From Pseudomonadota bacterium (lineage in GTDB: Bacteria > Pseudomonadota > Gammaproteobacteria > Burkholderiales > SG8-39): 9,338 nt of DNA. This document shows, piece by piece, positions 1-7,127 of this stretch; position 1 is the stretch's first letter; every line of letters begins with the position of its first letter. A program made the translations under genes and the position numbers. The notes beneath the pieces were generated by a model. That model saw nothing but the letters and a program-made list of their open reading frames with translations. It was not told the origin of the DNA and did no database searches. The stretch spans positions 1-9,338 of the forward strand of contig JAKAIH010000069.1 of NCBI GenBank assembly GCA_021825225.1, in the 5' to 3' direction.

Positions 1-1
1 G

Positions 2-376
2 ATCTCCAACATGATGCCGATGAAGCTTGACTTGATGGCCGACGCGGCGCCCGCACAGCGCTTCGACCTGATCTATACCTCGATGACCCTGCACCACGTT
101 CCGGACACCGACGCCATCCTGCGCATTTTCCACGACCTGCTGAATCCCGGCGGCATCCTGTGCATCGCCGACCTGGACAAGGAAGACGGCTCCTTCCACG
201 GCCCCGAAATCGACGTGCACCACGGCTTCGACCGGGCGGACCTGAGCTTGCGTGCTGCCAAAGCGGGGTTCACCGGCATGCGGTTCCAGACCGTGTTCAA
301 CATCGCCAAGGAACAGCCGGGCGGGACGCGGGACTATCCGGTGTTTTTGATGACTGCGCGCCGGGCGGGTGCATAA
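2..376 (+). CDS. Class I SAM-dependent methyltransferase, C-terminal part (5' end outside window)
   Basis: The frame is open from the first complete codon of the window, so the protein starts upstream; 124 codons are visible. The segment DLIYTSMTLHHVPD is the post-motif II region of Rossmann-fold methyltransferases (an acidic residue and hydrophobic strand, then an H-H-V pair). LNPGGILCIADLDKEDGSFH is the motif III strand-turn. The rest is the usual C-terminal half, with a His/Asp-rich stretch (EIDVHHGF) and a final strand ending VFLMTARR. The SAM-binding GxGxG motif would lie upstream. The substrate cannot be told; UbiE/YafE-like small-molecule methyltransferases are the nearest style. Its stop codon overlaps the start of the next small ORF (TAATG), which suggests an operon running towards ovoA. 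Seen: motifs and frame. Inferred: methyltransferase function. Confidence 0.85.
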   Translation: MSNMMPMKLDLMADAAPAQRFDLIYTSMTLHHVPDTDAILRIFHDLLNPGGILCIADLDKEDGSFHGPEIDVHHGFDRADLSLRAAKAGFTGMRFQTVFNIAKEQPGGTRDYPVFLMTARRAGA

Positions 377-549
377 TGCCCTCGAAGGCGCTGCTCGCCA
401 CCGGCTGGATGGGCGCCGACCATCCGCGGTCGGTGGCCGACTCTCAGGCCTGGGAGGCGCCGTGGTTTTTGGCGCGGCTCGGGATCAGCACCGCCTTTGG
501 CGTGCGGGCGTTAAGAAATTATGGGCACGCAGCAGGAGGGTTGTTGTAA
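376..549 (+). CDS. Small ORF of unknown function (57 aa), coupled at both ends
   Basis: The ORF starts at ATG 376, sharing a base with the stop of the upstream methyltransferase, and ends at TAA 547-549, sharing a base with the next ATG (549). TAATG at both junctions is the pattern of translationally coupled genes. The first 40-45 codons have the G/C-rich third positions of local genes and encode a peptide with several Trp residues (W12, W26, W30). The last dozen codons (TTA AGA AAT TAT GGG and onward) lose that bias and overlap the ribosome-binding site of the next gene, so the tail looks more like a leader than coding sequence. No family is recognised and no signal peptide or membrane segment is evident. 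It may be a real small protein, a remnant of a larger gene, or chance. The ribosome site before 376 is weak (GGGCGGG). Confidence 0.35.
   Translation: MPSKALLATGWMGADHPRSVADSQAWEAPWFLARLGISTAFGVRALRNYGHAAGGLL
534..540 (+). promoter_or_regulatory. Strong Shine-Dalgarno (AGGAGGG) for the ATG at 549
   Basis: AGGAGGG lies 8 nt before ATG 549. This is close to ideal and the best ribosome-binding site on the plus strand of the left half. It shows that a gene really started at 549 before the insertion sequence cut it. Confidence 0.7.
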
Positions 550-566
550 TGCAAGACCTGACCAAA
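549..566 (+). pseudogene. ovoA: 5' stub of an IS-interrupted gene, probably the start of ovoA
   Basis: ATG 549 follows a near-perfect Shine-Dalgarno and encodes M-Q-D-L-T-K. It then runs into the left inverted repeat of the insertion sequence at 565-567, after which the frame reads IS sequence to a stop at 711-713. From memory, OvoA proteins often begin with a short segment ending in an L-T/L-R-T-P type sequence, so these residues are compatible with an ovoA start, but six residues cannot prove identity. The rest of ovoA lies on the other side of the IS in the same orientation, which makes this the simplest reading. The alternative is an unrelated gene brought next to ovoA by IS recombination. 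Confidence 0.45.
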
Positions 567-582
567 TACTGTTCGTTTAGAT
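565..582 (+). repeat. Left terminal inverted repeat of the IS
   Basis: The sequence AATACTGTTCGTTTAGAT is an exact reverse complement of 2055-2072. The match ends sharply inwards (GTTTTT here against AAATGT at the other end). Confidence 0.9.
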
Positions 583-781
583 GTTTTTCGCGTTCTTGTT
601 GCATTTTTTCGCTGATAACGGCAATGGTTCGAGCAATACCGGCGTGTAATCGTACTGGCAGACGGGTGGTCTGGGGCGGACATGGCTGGCATAGGGCGAG
701 TTGCGCCGCTTGACCATCCTGGGTTTGGTCATTCCCCGGCTGCTGACACATCGCAGCCTCGATGCTTCGAACAGCAGAGCC

Positions 782-2011
782 TCAAACCAGCGTTTCCTCA
801 ATTTCGGGCGCGCTGGGGGGAAACGCCCCTGAACCGGGTAGTGCACGACGCAGCAAATGCACGTGGCCGGTAAAGGACAGGCTTCGTCGTTTGAGCCGGT
901 GTGCGTCCGCCGCGCCCGCCATCAGCCAGCACACGGCGTAATGCGCCAGTACCCAGCCGTAGAATTCCTGCCGGACGCCCTCCGGGGTTTTGCTGCGCAG
1001 CGTGCGACGGCGCTGTTGCAGGTGCGTCTTCAACTCGTCGAAGACCCCTTCGACCTCCCAGCGTTCGTGATAGAGCGCCGCCAGCTCCAGCGCGGGCGCT
1101 TGTTCCGGGTCGAGCAGGGTCGTCACCAATCGGTAGCGCGGTTCGGCGTCCGGAACGCCCGGTAGGCTGTAGTCGATCACGCGCAGCGTGATGCCACCCC
1201 GGCCGCGTCGCCGGGATTGGATATCGGGGTGAATCACCGACAGGTACGAGCCGTCCGCCAGAGGCGTGACGACCGGCAGTTGCCGGTTCGCAGCACAGCG
1301 CCACAGCAGCTGCGCCCCCGTTGCGCTCGCGGCCTGCCAGTAGCGATAGCCGTTGAACCCACGATCCGCCAGGCACAGCATGCCCGCGTCCAGCCGCGCC
1401 AGCAGGGGCTCGCAAATCTCCCATTCGGCGCTGCGGTAAGGCCCGAGGTTGGCGGACAGAATCGCGTGGCTTGCGCACTCGACCAGCACCGCGCATTGCG
1501 CCTGGGGATACGCGGCATGTCCGGTACGGCTGCCAGGATAGCCGAACTCGGCGGCGTTGGCCGCCTCGTCGGGGATTTCGAAATTGCTGCCGTCCATCGC
1601 CACCAGCCGCAACCCTGCGTAGAAGGCTTCGGGATGCCGCTCGGGGTCGGCCAGCGACTGACAGGCGCACTGGTGCAAAGCTTGCAACGGCGCGACCCCG
1701 AGTTTGCGACGCGCGGCGCTGATGGACGACTTGGCGATGCGCGGCGGCGCCACACCGCCGCGCGACCAGGCCAGGCCTTGCGCGATGGCGGCGAAGACCT
1801 CCTCGTAGGCCGCTTCCGGGTACAGACTCAGGGCCATGCAGTAGTAAGCGGTTACCGTGGCCGGCAGACTGCGCAGGCGCTGGCTGTTGACGCCGTGTTC
1901 GTCGAGGAGTCGTTCAACCAGTTCGGCGGGGTAAACCCGCGCAAGCAGGCTCGCGCTCAGATAGTCGCTCAGTCGGGCGCCGAGGCCCAGAGTTGCCTTG
2001 GTACGTGCCAT
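782..2011 (-). CDS. IS4-family DDE transposase (409 aa)
   Basis: This protein catalyses cut-and-paste movement of the surrounding IS by binding the terminal repeats. It has an N-terminal IS4-type region (about residues 10-110) and then an RNase H-like DDE core. The first Asp is in VAMDGSNF (D140) and the second in LADRGFNGY (D216). The Glu lies in YHERWEVEGVFDELK, which fits the IS4 signature Y-x2-R-x3-E-x6-K exactly (Y314, R317, E321, K328). A large beta-strand insertion precedes the Glu, as in the family. The length of 409 aa is normal and no frameshift is seen, so it may be active. The ATG at 2009-2011 was chosen because GGGAGGG (complement of 2016-2022) lies 4 nt upstream. High GC matches the host, so the element has probably long resided in GC-rich genomes. 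Confidence 0.95.
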   Translation of the reverse strand: MARTKATLGLGARLSDYLSASLLARVYPAELVERLLDEHGVNSQRLRSLPATVTAYYCMALSLYPEAAYEEVFAAIAQGLAWSRGGVAPPRIAKSSISAARRKLGVAPLQALHQCACQSLADPERHPEAFYAGLRLVAMDGSNFEIPDEAANAAEFGYPGSRTGHAAYPQAQCAVLVECASHAILSANLGPYRSAEWEICEPLLARLDAGMLCLADRGFNGYRYWQAASATGAQLLWRCAANRQLPVVTPLADGSYLSVIHPDIQSRRRGRGGITLRVIDYSLPGVPDAEPRYRLVTTLLDPEQAPALELAALYHERWEVEGVFDELKTHLQQRRRTLRSKTPEGVRQEFYGWVLAHYAVCWLMAGAADAHRLKRRSLSFTGHVHLLRRALPGSGAFPPSAPEIEETLV

Positions 2012-2015
2012 ACCA

Positions 2016-2022
2016 CCCTCCC
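2016..2022 (-). promoter_or_regulatory. Shine-Dalgarno of the transposase (GGGAGGG)
   Basis: The complement of CCCTCCC lies just before the ATG at 2009-2011 with 4 nt spacing. It fixes that start in preference to later in-frame starts. Confidence 0.6.
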
Positions 2023-2038
2023 GTCACGGGATGGATGG

Positions 2039-2044
2039 AATATA
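2039..2044 (-). promoter_or_regulatory. Possible -10 box of the transposase promoter
   Basis: Read on the minus strand, TATATT lies about 27 nt upstream of the transposase ATG and 10 nt inside the right inverted repeat, matching five of six bases of the TATAAT consensus. No good -35 is visible at 16-18 bp spacing, so the call is tentative. Confidence 0.3.
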
Positions 2045-2054
2045 GGACACATTT

Positions 2055-2072
2055 ATCTAAACGAACAGTATT
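2055..2072 (-). repeat. Right terminal inverted repeat of the IS
   Basis: The sequence ATCTAAACGAACAGTATT is the exact reverse complement of 565-582. It contains a TAA (2058-2060) in the ovoA frame, so no read-through from the IS can restore the N-terminus. Confidence 0.9.
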
Positions 2073-3566
2073 GAGGCCGGCTCCGACTTGCCGCACTATG
2101 GCTGGGACAACGAGTACGGCCGGCATAGTGCCGACGTCGCGTCTTTCCTGGCCTCCAGACAGCTAGTATCCAATGCGGAATTCCTGGCTTTCGTCCAGGC
2201 CGGAGGCTACGCCGACGACAGCTACTGGGACGAGGAAGGGCGTGCCTGGAGCCGCTATGCCGATGCCGACCACCCGAGCTTCTGGGTGAAAGACGGCGCC
2301 TCTTGGCGCCTGCGCCTCATGCTCGAAGAAGTAGCCATGCCCTGGGACTGGCCCGCGGAGGTCAATTGCCACGAGGCACGCGCCTATTGCGCCTGGCAGG
2401 CGCGCGAGTTGGGCCGCCCGGTGCATCTGCCGAGCGAGGACCAATGGCATCGCCTGCGAGAGATGGCCGGCCTGGGCGATGTGCCTCCCGATCAGCGGGC
2501 CAACGCTAACCTGCATCTGGACCACTGGGCTTCGCCCTGCCCGGTGACGACCTTCCGGCAGGGCGATTTCTGCGACGTGGCCGGCAACGTCTGGCAATGG
2601 AGCGACACACCCATTTATCCCTTCGAGGGATTCCGCGTGCATCCCCTTTACGACGACTTCAGCACGCCCACGTTCGACGGGCGCCACAATCTCATGCTGG
2701 GCGGCTCCTGGATTTCCTGCGGCAACGAAAGCCTGCGCAGCGCGCGCTACGCCTTCCGCCGGCATTTTTTCCAGCATGCCGGATTCCGCTACGTCGTCGG
2801 CGAGCGGCCGCCCGCACCGCCCGCGTCCAGGTATGAAACGGATCAACTGCTATCCGAATATGCCGAGTTTCATTACGGCGACGAGTATTTCGGCGTTGCC
2901 AACTTTCCGCGCGCCCTGGCCGAACACGCCATCCGCGCCATGGGCGACCGGCCTTGCCGGCGAGCCTTGGACTTGGGTTGCGCGGCAGGCCGCGCCACTT
3001 TCGAACTTGCGCGCCGCTTCGACGCAGTGACGGGCATCGATTTTTCTGCACGTTTCATCGGCCTGGGCGTGCAAATGGCCGCCCAACGCGTGTTGCGCTA
3101 TACCCTGGCCGAGGAAGGGGAACTCGTCAGCTACCATGAGCGCCGTCTTGCCGACCTGGGATTGGAGGCGGTACGCGGCAAAGTGGGCTTCTTTCAGGGC
3201 GATGCGTGCAACCTCAAACCGGCCTTTGCCGGCTATGACCTGATCCTGGCCGCCAACCTCATCGACCGCCTGTACAGCCCGAGGAAATTCCTCGCCGGGG
3301 TGCATGAAAGACTCAATCCGGGCGGCCTGCTGATGATCGCCTCGCCCTATACCTGGCTGGCGGAGCACACGGCGCGCGAGGAATGGCTGGGTGGTTACAA
3401 GAAAGACGGCGAAAGCTGCACCACGCTCGATGGCCTCAGAGCAGCGCTCGGCGCGCACTTTCGACTGATGGGCGAACCCGTGGATCTGCCTTTCGTCATC
3501 CGCGAAACGCGGCGCAAGTTCCAGCACACGCTTTCCGAAGTGACGGTATGGGAGCGGTGCGCATGA
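2073..3566 (+). pseudogene. ovoA: ovoA, 5'-truncated (5-histidylcysteine sulfoxide synthase / mercaptohistidine N-methyltransferase)
   Basis: OvoA is a non-heme iron enzyme that joins cysteine and histidine with O2 to give 5-histidylcysteine sulfoxide, and its C-terminal domain N-methylates the later thiohistidine. Residues here are counted from TTG 2088. The FGE-sulfatase-like part begins at WDNEYG (6-11), followed by VSNAEFLAFVQAGGY (27-41), GNVWQW (166-171), HPLYDDFSTPTFDGRHN (185-201), GGSWIS (205-210) and RRHFFQHAGFRY (224-235). The methyltransferase part has LDLGCAAGR (294-302, SAM motif I), LIDRLYSP (391-398), SPYTWL (419-424) and PFVIRETRRKFQH (468-480). Full OvoA is about 700 aa, so about 200-220 N-terminal residues are absent, including the DinB-like region with the HxxxHxE iron-ligand motif. 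No internal frameshift occurs. The only in-frame start near the edge is TTG 2088, which is probably an internal codon with a poor ribosome site. The stop overlaps ovoB (ATGA). Confidence 0.92.
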
Positions 3567-4723
3567 AACACGACTTCGACCGCATCATCGAGCGCACCGG
3601 CACCCATGCGCTGAAATGGGACGGCCGCGCACGCCAGTTCGGCACCGAAGACGTCCTGCCCCTGTGGGTGGCGGACATGGATTTTGCCGCCGCACCGGCC
3701 ATCGTGCAGGCCTTGCAGGCGCGCGCCGCCCACCCCGTTTACGGTTACACCACCCGACCCGACAGCCTGTCCGAGGCGATAGCGCAATGGATGGAATCGC
3801 GCCACGACTGGACCATCGAGCCGAACGGGGTGCTCTGGGCGCCCGGCGTGGTGCCTTCGCTGCATGCCGCGGTGTTGGCCTTTTCCGCACCGGGCGACGG
3901 CGTCATCGTCCAGCCGCCGATCTATCCGCCCTTCTTTTCCGCCGTCACCACTACGGGGCGACGGCTCGTGGAGAATCCGCTGGTCTATGACCGAGGCGCC
4001 TACCGCCTGGACTTGGAGCATCTCGAAGCATGCGCCCGCGAGGCGCGCATGCTGCTGCTGTGCTCGCCCCACAACCCCGTGGGGCGCGTGTGGTCCGAGG
4101 AAGAATTGCGCAGCCTGCTCGACATCGCGCGGCGCCACGGGCTGTCGGTGGTCTCCGACGAGATCCATCACGATCTGGTCTATCCGGGCCGTCGCCACAC
4201 ACCGACGGCGAAGCTGGCCGCGGCGCACGAAGTCGTCACCCTGGCGGCGCCGAGCAAGACTTTCAATATCGCCGGCCTGGGCATCTCCGCCCTCATCGTG
4301 CCGGATGCCCAACAGCGCACGGCGCTGGAGCAAAGCTTCGCGCAACTGCACCTGTCCGCCAACCATCCCTTCAGCATCGCCGCCTGCGAAGCGGCCTATC
4401 GCCATGGCAGCGCGTGGCTGGACGATCTGCTGGCCTATCTGACCGAGACGCGCGACGACACCCTGGATTTCATCGCGCAGCGGCTGCCCCGCATCAAGGC
4501 GATCACCCCCCAGGGTACTTGCCTGCTGTGGCTCGACTGCCGCGCGATGAGCATGAGCGATAGCGCCCTGCAGGATTTTTTCGTGCATCGCGCCCGCGTA
4601 GGACTGAGCCCGGGCGCTGCGTTCGGCAGCGCGGGCCGCGGCTTCATGCGCCTCAACCTGGGCGCCCCGCGCGCCATTGTCCGAGAGGCGCTGGAACGCA
4701 TCGAAGCGGCGCTGGCCGGCTGA
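3563..4723 (+). CDS. ovoB: OvoB, PLP-dependent 5-histidylcysteine sulfoxide lyase (MalY/PatB-type, fold type I)
   Basis: In ovothiol synthesis OvoB cleaves the C-S bond of the OvoA product, releasing 5-thiohistidine for methylation. The 386-aa protein is a complete fold-type I aminotransferase-like enzyme. LWVADMDF (34-41) and YGY (60-62, active-site Tyr region) open the fold. SPHNPVGRVW (168-177) includes the PLP-contacting N171, and SDEIHHDL (198-205) the pyridine-binding D199. APSKTFNIAGL (229-239) carries the Schiff-base K232, and MRLNLG (362-367) the carboxylate-binding R363. These also fit cystathionine beta-lyase PatB/MalY; the ovoB assignment comes from the 4-bp ATGA overlap with ovoA. 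ATG 3563 was chosen for this overlap, a GGGAG at 3550-3554 and family length; the open frame reaches further upstream but only inside ovoA. It looks intact although ovoA is not. Confidence 0.88.
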   Translation: MKHDFDRIIERTGTHALKWDGRARQFGTEDVLPLWVADMDFAAAPAIVQALQARAAHPVYGYTTRPDSLSEAIAQWMESRHDWTIEPNGVLWAPGVVPSLHAAVLAFSAPGDGVIVQPPIYPPFFSAVTTTGRRLVENPLVYDRGAYRLDLEHLEACAREARMLLLCSPHNPVGRVWSEEELRSLLDIARRHGLSVVSDEIHHDLVYPGRRHTPTAKLAAAHEVVTLAAPSKTFNIAGLGISALIVPDAQQRTALEQSFAQLHLSANHPFSIAACEAAYRHGSAWLDDLLAYLTETRDDTLDFIAQRLPRIKAITPQGTCLLWLDCRAMSMSDSALQDFFVHRARVGLSPGAAFGSAGRGFMRLNLGAPRAIVREALERIEAALAG

Positions 4724-4737
4724 GCCGATGCCGCACG

Positions 4738-5753
4738 CTAAGGCGCCGGATTGCCTTGGCGCAAATGGGTGGTTTCGATTTCTGCGAGCAATTCCTCGCT
4801 CAGCGGCGCGTTCCAGGCGTCCAGGTTTTCCTTGAGCTGCGCCGGGCTGGTCGCGCCGATCAGCGTGCTGGCGACAAACCAGCGGCGGTATACGAAAGCC
4901 AGCGCAAGGCTGGCCGGGCTGCGCCCATGGCGCGCGGCGAGCTCGGCATAGGCAGCCACGGCTGCGGGCACGCCGGGCTTGTCGTAGCGCTGTGCGAAGC
5001 CCTTGAACGCCGTGACGCGCCCGCTCGCTCCGGGGTCGGGCAAATATTTGCCCGACAACAAACCGAAGGCCAGAGGCGAGTAGGCCAGCAGGGGCAGCCG
5101 CTCGCGGAAGGCGATTTCGCTCATGCCGTATTCGAACACGCGGTTGATCAGATTGTAGGCATTCTGCACGCTCACGATGCGCGGCAGGCCCAGTTCCTCG
5201 GCCAGACGCAGGAATTCCATGACGCCCCAAGGCGTCTCGTTGGACAGGCCGATGTAGCGGATCTTGCCTTCCCGCACCAGTTCGGCAAGCGCCTCCAATT
5301 GTTCCCCTATGGGCAGCGCCTGGCTTTCCTTGCCCGGATCGAACTGGTACTGGCCGAACATGGGCACGTTGCGCTCCGGCCAGTGCAACTGGTAAAGATC
5401 GATGTAGTCGGTCTGGAGGCGGCGCGCAAATTGCTGCGGTCCATGGAACTCGGGCCGCCGCGTATCCACTCCAGGCTGCGGCGCGGCCCGGCGATCTTGG
5501 TGGCGACCACGACCTCGTCGCGGCGCCGTTTGGCCAGCCAATTGCCGACGATGCTCTCGGTGCGCGTACAGGTCTGCGCCCGCGGCGGCACGGGATACAT
5601 CTCCGCCGTGTCGAGAAAATTCACGCCCCGGTCAAAAGCGTAATCGAGCTGCGCATGCGCCTCGCTCTCGGTGTTTTGCTCGCCGAAGGTCATCGTGCCG
5701 AGGCAAATCGCGGATACGGTCAAATCGCTGCTGCCGAGTTTGCGGTAATCCAT
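4738..5753 (-). pseudogene. tas: Tas-like aldo/keto reductase, disrupted by an out-of-frame deletion
   Basis: Aldo/keto reductases of the Tas type are NADPH-dependent TIM-barrel oxidoreductases; their physiological substrate is unclear. The N-terminal part (5753 to about 5425) has LGTMTFGEQNTESEAHAQL, FLDTAEMYPVPPRAQT with the catalytic Asp and Tyr, VGNWLAK and VVVATKIAGP. The C-terminal part is in another frame (about 5424-4738) with RRLQTDYIDLYQLHWPERN, GKIRYIGLSNETPWGVM, VSVQNAYNLINR, LLAYSPLAFGLLSGKYL and FVASTLIGAT. Between MDRSNL and RRLQTDY the family has about eight more residues; only two bases remain, so roughly 22 bp were lost and the frame shifted. MDYRKLG at 5753 is preferred over ATG 5759 because GAGGG (complement of 5760-5764) is then 6 nt away and the N-terminus aligns with Tas. 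It converges on ovoB with a 14-bp gap. Confidence 0.9.
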
Positions 5754-5868
5754 GTTCATCCCTCATGCCTTGCCCTACATTGGCACGGATGGAACCCGAG
5801 AGTTCCTTAGCCGCGCGCTGACTGCCCGGCAACAGCATACCCGCCCGTAGCCGCCACCGCACTTCCGC

Positions 5869-5874
5869 TACAAT
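5869..5874 (+). promoter_or_regulatory. Putative -10 box (TACAAT) of the purT promoter
   Basis: GCTACAAT lies in the 149-bp divergent region between the tas-like pseudogene and purT. It matches five of six consensus -10 bases and would give a leader of about 20 nt before ATG 5903. The -35 at 17-bp spacing is poor. I see no clear PurR-type palindrome here. Confidence 0.4.
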
Positions 5875-5902
5875 CGGCGCTCCCTTACGGACGAGCACGG
5901 CC

Positions 5903-7102
5903 ATGAAGATCGGCACCCCGCTTTCTCCTTCCGCCACCCGCGTCATGCTGCTGGGCGCCGGCGAGCTGGGCAAGGAAGTGATCATCGCCTTGCAGCGCCT
6001 GGGCGTGGAAGTCGTCGCCGTGGACCGCTACCCCGGCGCTCCGGGGCACCAGGTCGCGCATCGCGCCCAGGTGATCAACATGACCGATGCCGCGGCGCTG
6101 CGCGCCCTGGTGGAAAGAGAGCGCCCGCATCTCATCGTCCCGGAAATCGAGGCCATCGCCACCGAAGAGCTTCTGCGCATCGAGGATGCCGGCCTGGCCC
6201 AGGTCATCCCCACGGCGCGGGCGGCCTGGCTTACCATGAACCGCGAGGGCATCCGCCGCCTCGCCGCGGAGGAACTGGGGCTGCCCACCTCTCCCTACCG
6301 CTTCGCCGATTCCCTGCCGGAACTGCAGGCGGCCATCGACGCCGGCATCGGCTATCCCTGTCTGGTGAAACCGGTCATGTCTTCCTCGGGCAAGGGGCAA
6401 AGCCGCATCGATAATCCTGCCGAAGTCGCCGCAGCCTGGGACTACGCCATGAGCGGCGGCCGCGTGGGAGGCGAACGCGTGATCGTGGAAGGCTTTATCG
6501 ACTTCGACTACGAGATCACCCAGCTTACCGTGCGCGCGAAAAATGCCGTCGGAACCACGGAGACCCATTTCTGCGCACCCATCGGCCATGTGCAAGTAAG
6601 GGGCGACTATGTCGAATCCTGGCAGCCCCAGCCCATGAGCGATACAGCCTTGCGGGAAGCCCGCCGCATCGCCCAGGCGGTGACCGACAACCTCGGGGGG
6701 CTGGGCATCTTCGGCGTCGAGCTGTTCGTCAAGGGCGGCCGGGTCTGGTTCTCGGAAGTCTCGCCGCGCCCCCACGACACCGGCCTGGTCACGCTGGCCA
6801 GCCAGCAGCTGAGCGAATTCGAATTGCACGCGCGCGCCATCCTGGGCCTGCCGGTCGATGTCACCTTGCGGCGCCCGGCGGCCTCCGCCGTGATCTACGG
6901 CGGCGTGGACGCCACTGGCATCGTGTTCGACGGCGTGGCCGAGGCGCTGCAAGTGCCGGAATCCGACCTGCGTCTGTTCGGCAAGCCGGAAAGCTTTGCG
7001 CGCCGGCGCATGGGCGTCGCGCTGGCCGGCGCCGACACGGTCGAAGAAGCGCGCCAGCGCGCGCAAGAGTGCGCGCGGCGCGTGCAGCCCAAAATCGCCT
7101 GA
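5903..7102 (+). CDS. purT: PurT, formate-dependent phosphoribosylglycinamide formyltransferase
   Basis: PurT is a cytoplasmic ATP-grasp enzyme that uses formate and ATP, via formyl phosphate, to formylate GAR to FGAR in purine synthesis, bypassing the folate-dependent PurN. The 399 aa match the family (about 390-400). The N-terminal Rossmann-like domain has [12 protein letters not shown] (15-26) and [12 protein letters not shown] (79-90), where E81 sits at the expected formate/GAR site. The ATP-grasp core has [17 protein letters not shown] (151-167), the ATP lid, and [16 protein letters not shown] (193-208). GIFGVELF and [11 protein letters not shown] (284-294) supply Mg-binding acidic residues and phosphate contacts. 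SAVIYGG (328-334) leads into the C-terminal domain. The ribosome site is modest (GGACGAG at 5889-5895). It stands alone, divergent from tas and convergent with clsB (25-bp gap). No defects are seen. Confidence 0.97.
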   Translation: MKIGTPLSPSATRVMLLGAGELGKEVIIALQRLGVEVVAVDRYPGAPGHQVAHRAQVINMTDAAALRALVERERPHLIVPEIEAIATEELLRIEDAGLAQVIPTARAAWLTMNREGIRRLAAEELGLPTSPYRFADSLPELQAAIDAGIGYPCLVKPVMSSSGKGQSRIDNPAEVAAAWDYAMSGGRVGGERVIVEGFIDFDYEITQLTVRAKNAVGTTETHFCAPIGHVQVRGDYVESWQPQPMSDTALREARRIAQAVTDNLGGLGIFGVELFVKGGRVWFSEVSPRPHDTGLVTLASQQLSEFELHARAILGLPVDVTLRRPAASAVIYGGVDATGIVFDGVAEALQVPESDLRLFGKPESFARRRMGVALAGADTVEEARQRAQECARRVQPKIA

Positions 7103-7127
7103 AAGCAGGATAACGCGCCCTCCGGCT

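Larger units (their letters stand above)
565..2072 (-). mobile_element. IS4-family insertion sequence, about 1.5 kb
   Basis: A 1508-bp unit is bounded by perfect 18-bp inverted repeats (565-582 and 2055-2072) and contains a single transposase gene reading right to left. Size, one-ORF layout and the transposase signature are those of the IS4 family. The exact ends may be off by a few bases, because the outer AAT/ATT could be chance extension. Flanking bases (ending TGACCA on the left, starting GAGGCC on the right) share no direct repeat, although IS4-family elements normally leave duplications of roughly 8-13 bp. The 199 bp between the left repeat and the transposase stop (583-781) are relatively AT-rich at the outer end and hold no convincing gene. 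The element interrupts the ovothiol locus. Confidence 0.9.

Noticed and set aside
485..846. Overlapping minus-strand frames of 88-89 codons at the left end of the IS
   Set aside because: They cross the inverted repeat and the transposase tail, have no plausible ribosome site or family, and disagree with local codon bias.
1217..2074. 285-codon plus-strand open frame inside the IS
   Set aside because: It is antisense to the transposase, which carries a complete DDE signature. The plus-strand frame ends in the inverted repeat and has no motif.
2073..2100. ATG at 2098 as a start of the ovoA remnant
   Set aside because: It is out of the ovoA frame; the only in-frame candidate near the edge is TTG 2088.
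3395..5230. 611-codon open frame on the minus strand across ovoB and tas
   Set aside because: It is antisense to ovoB with low-complexity Arg/Gly/Ala-rich composition and no domain. It is a shadow produced by high GC at third positions.
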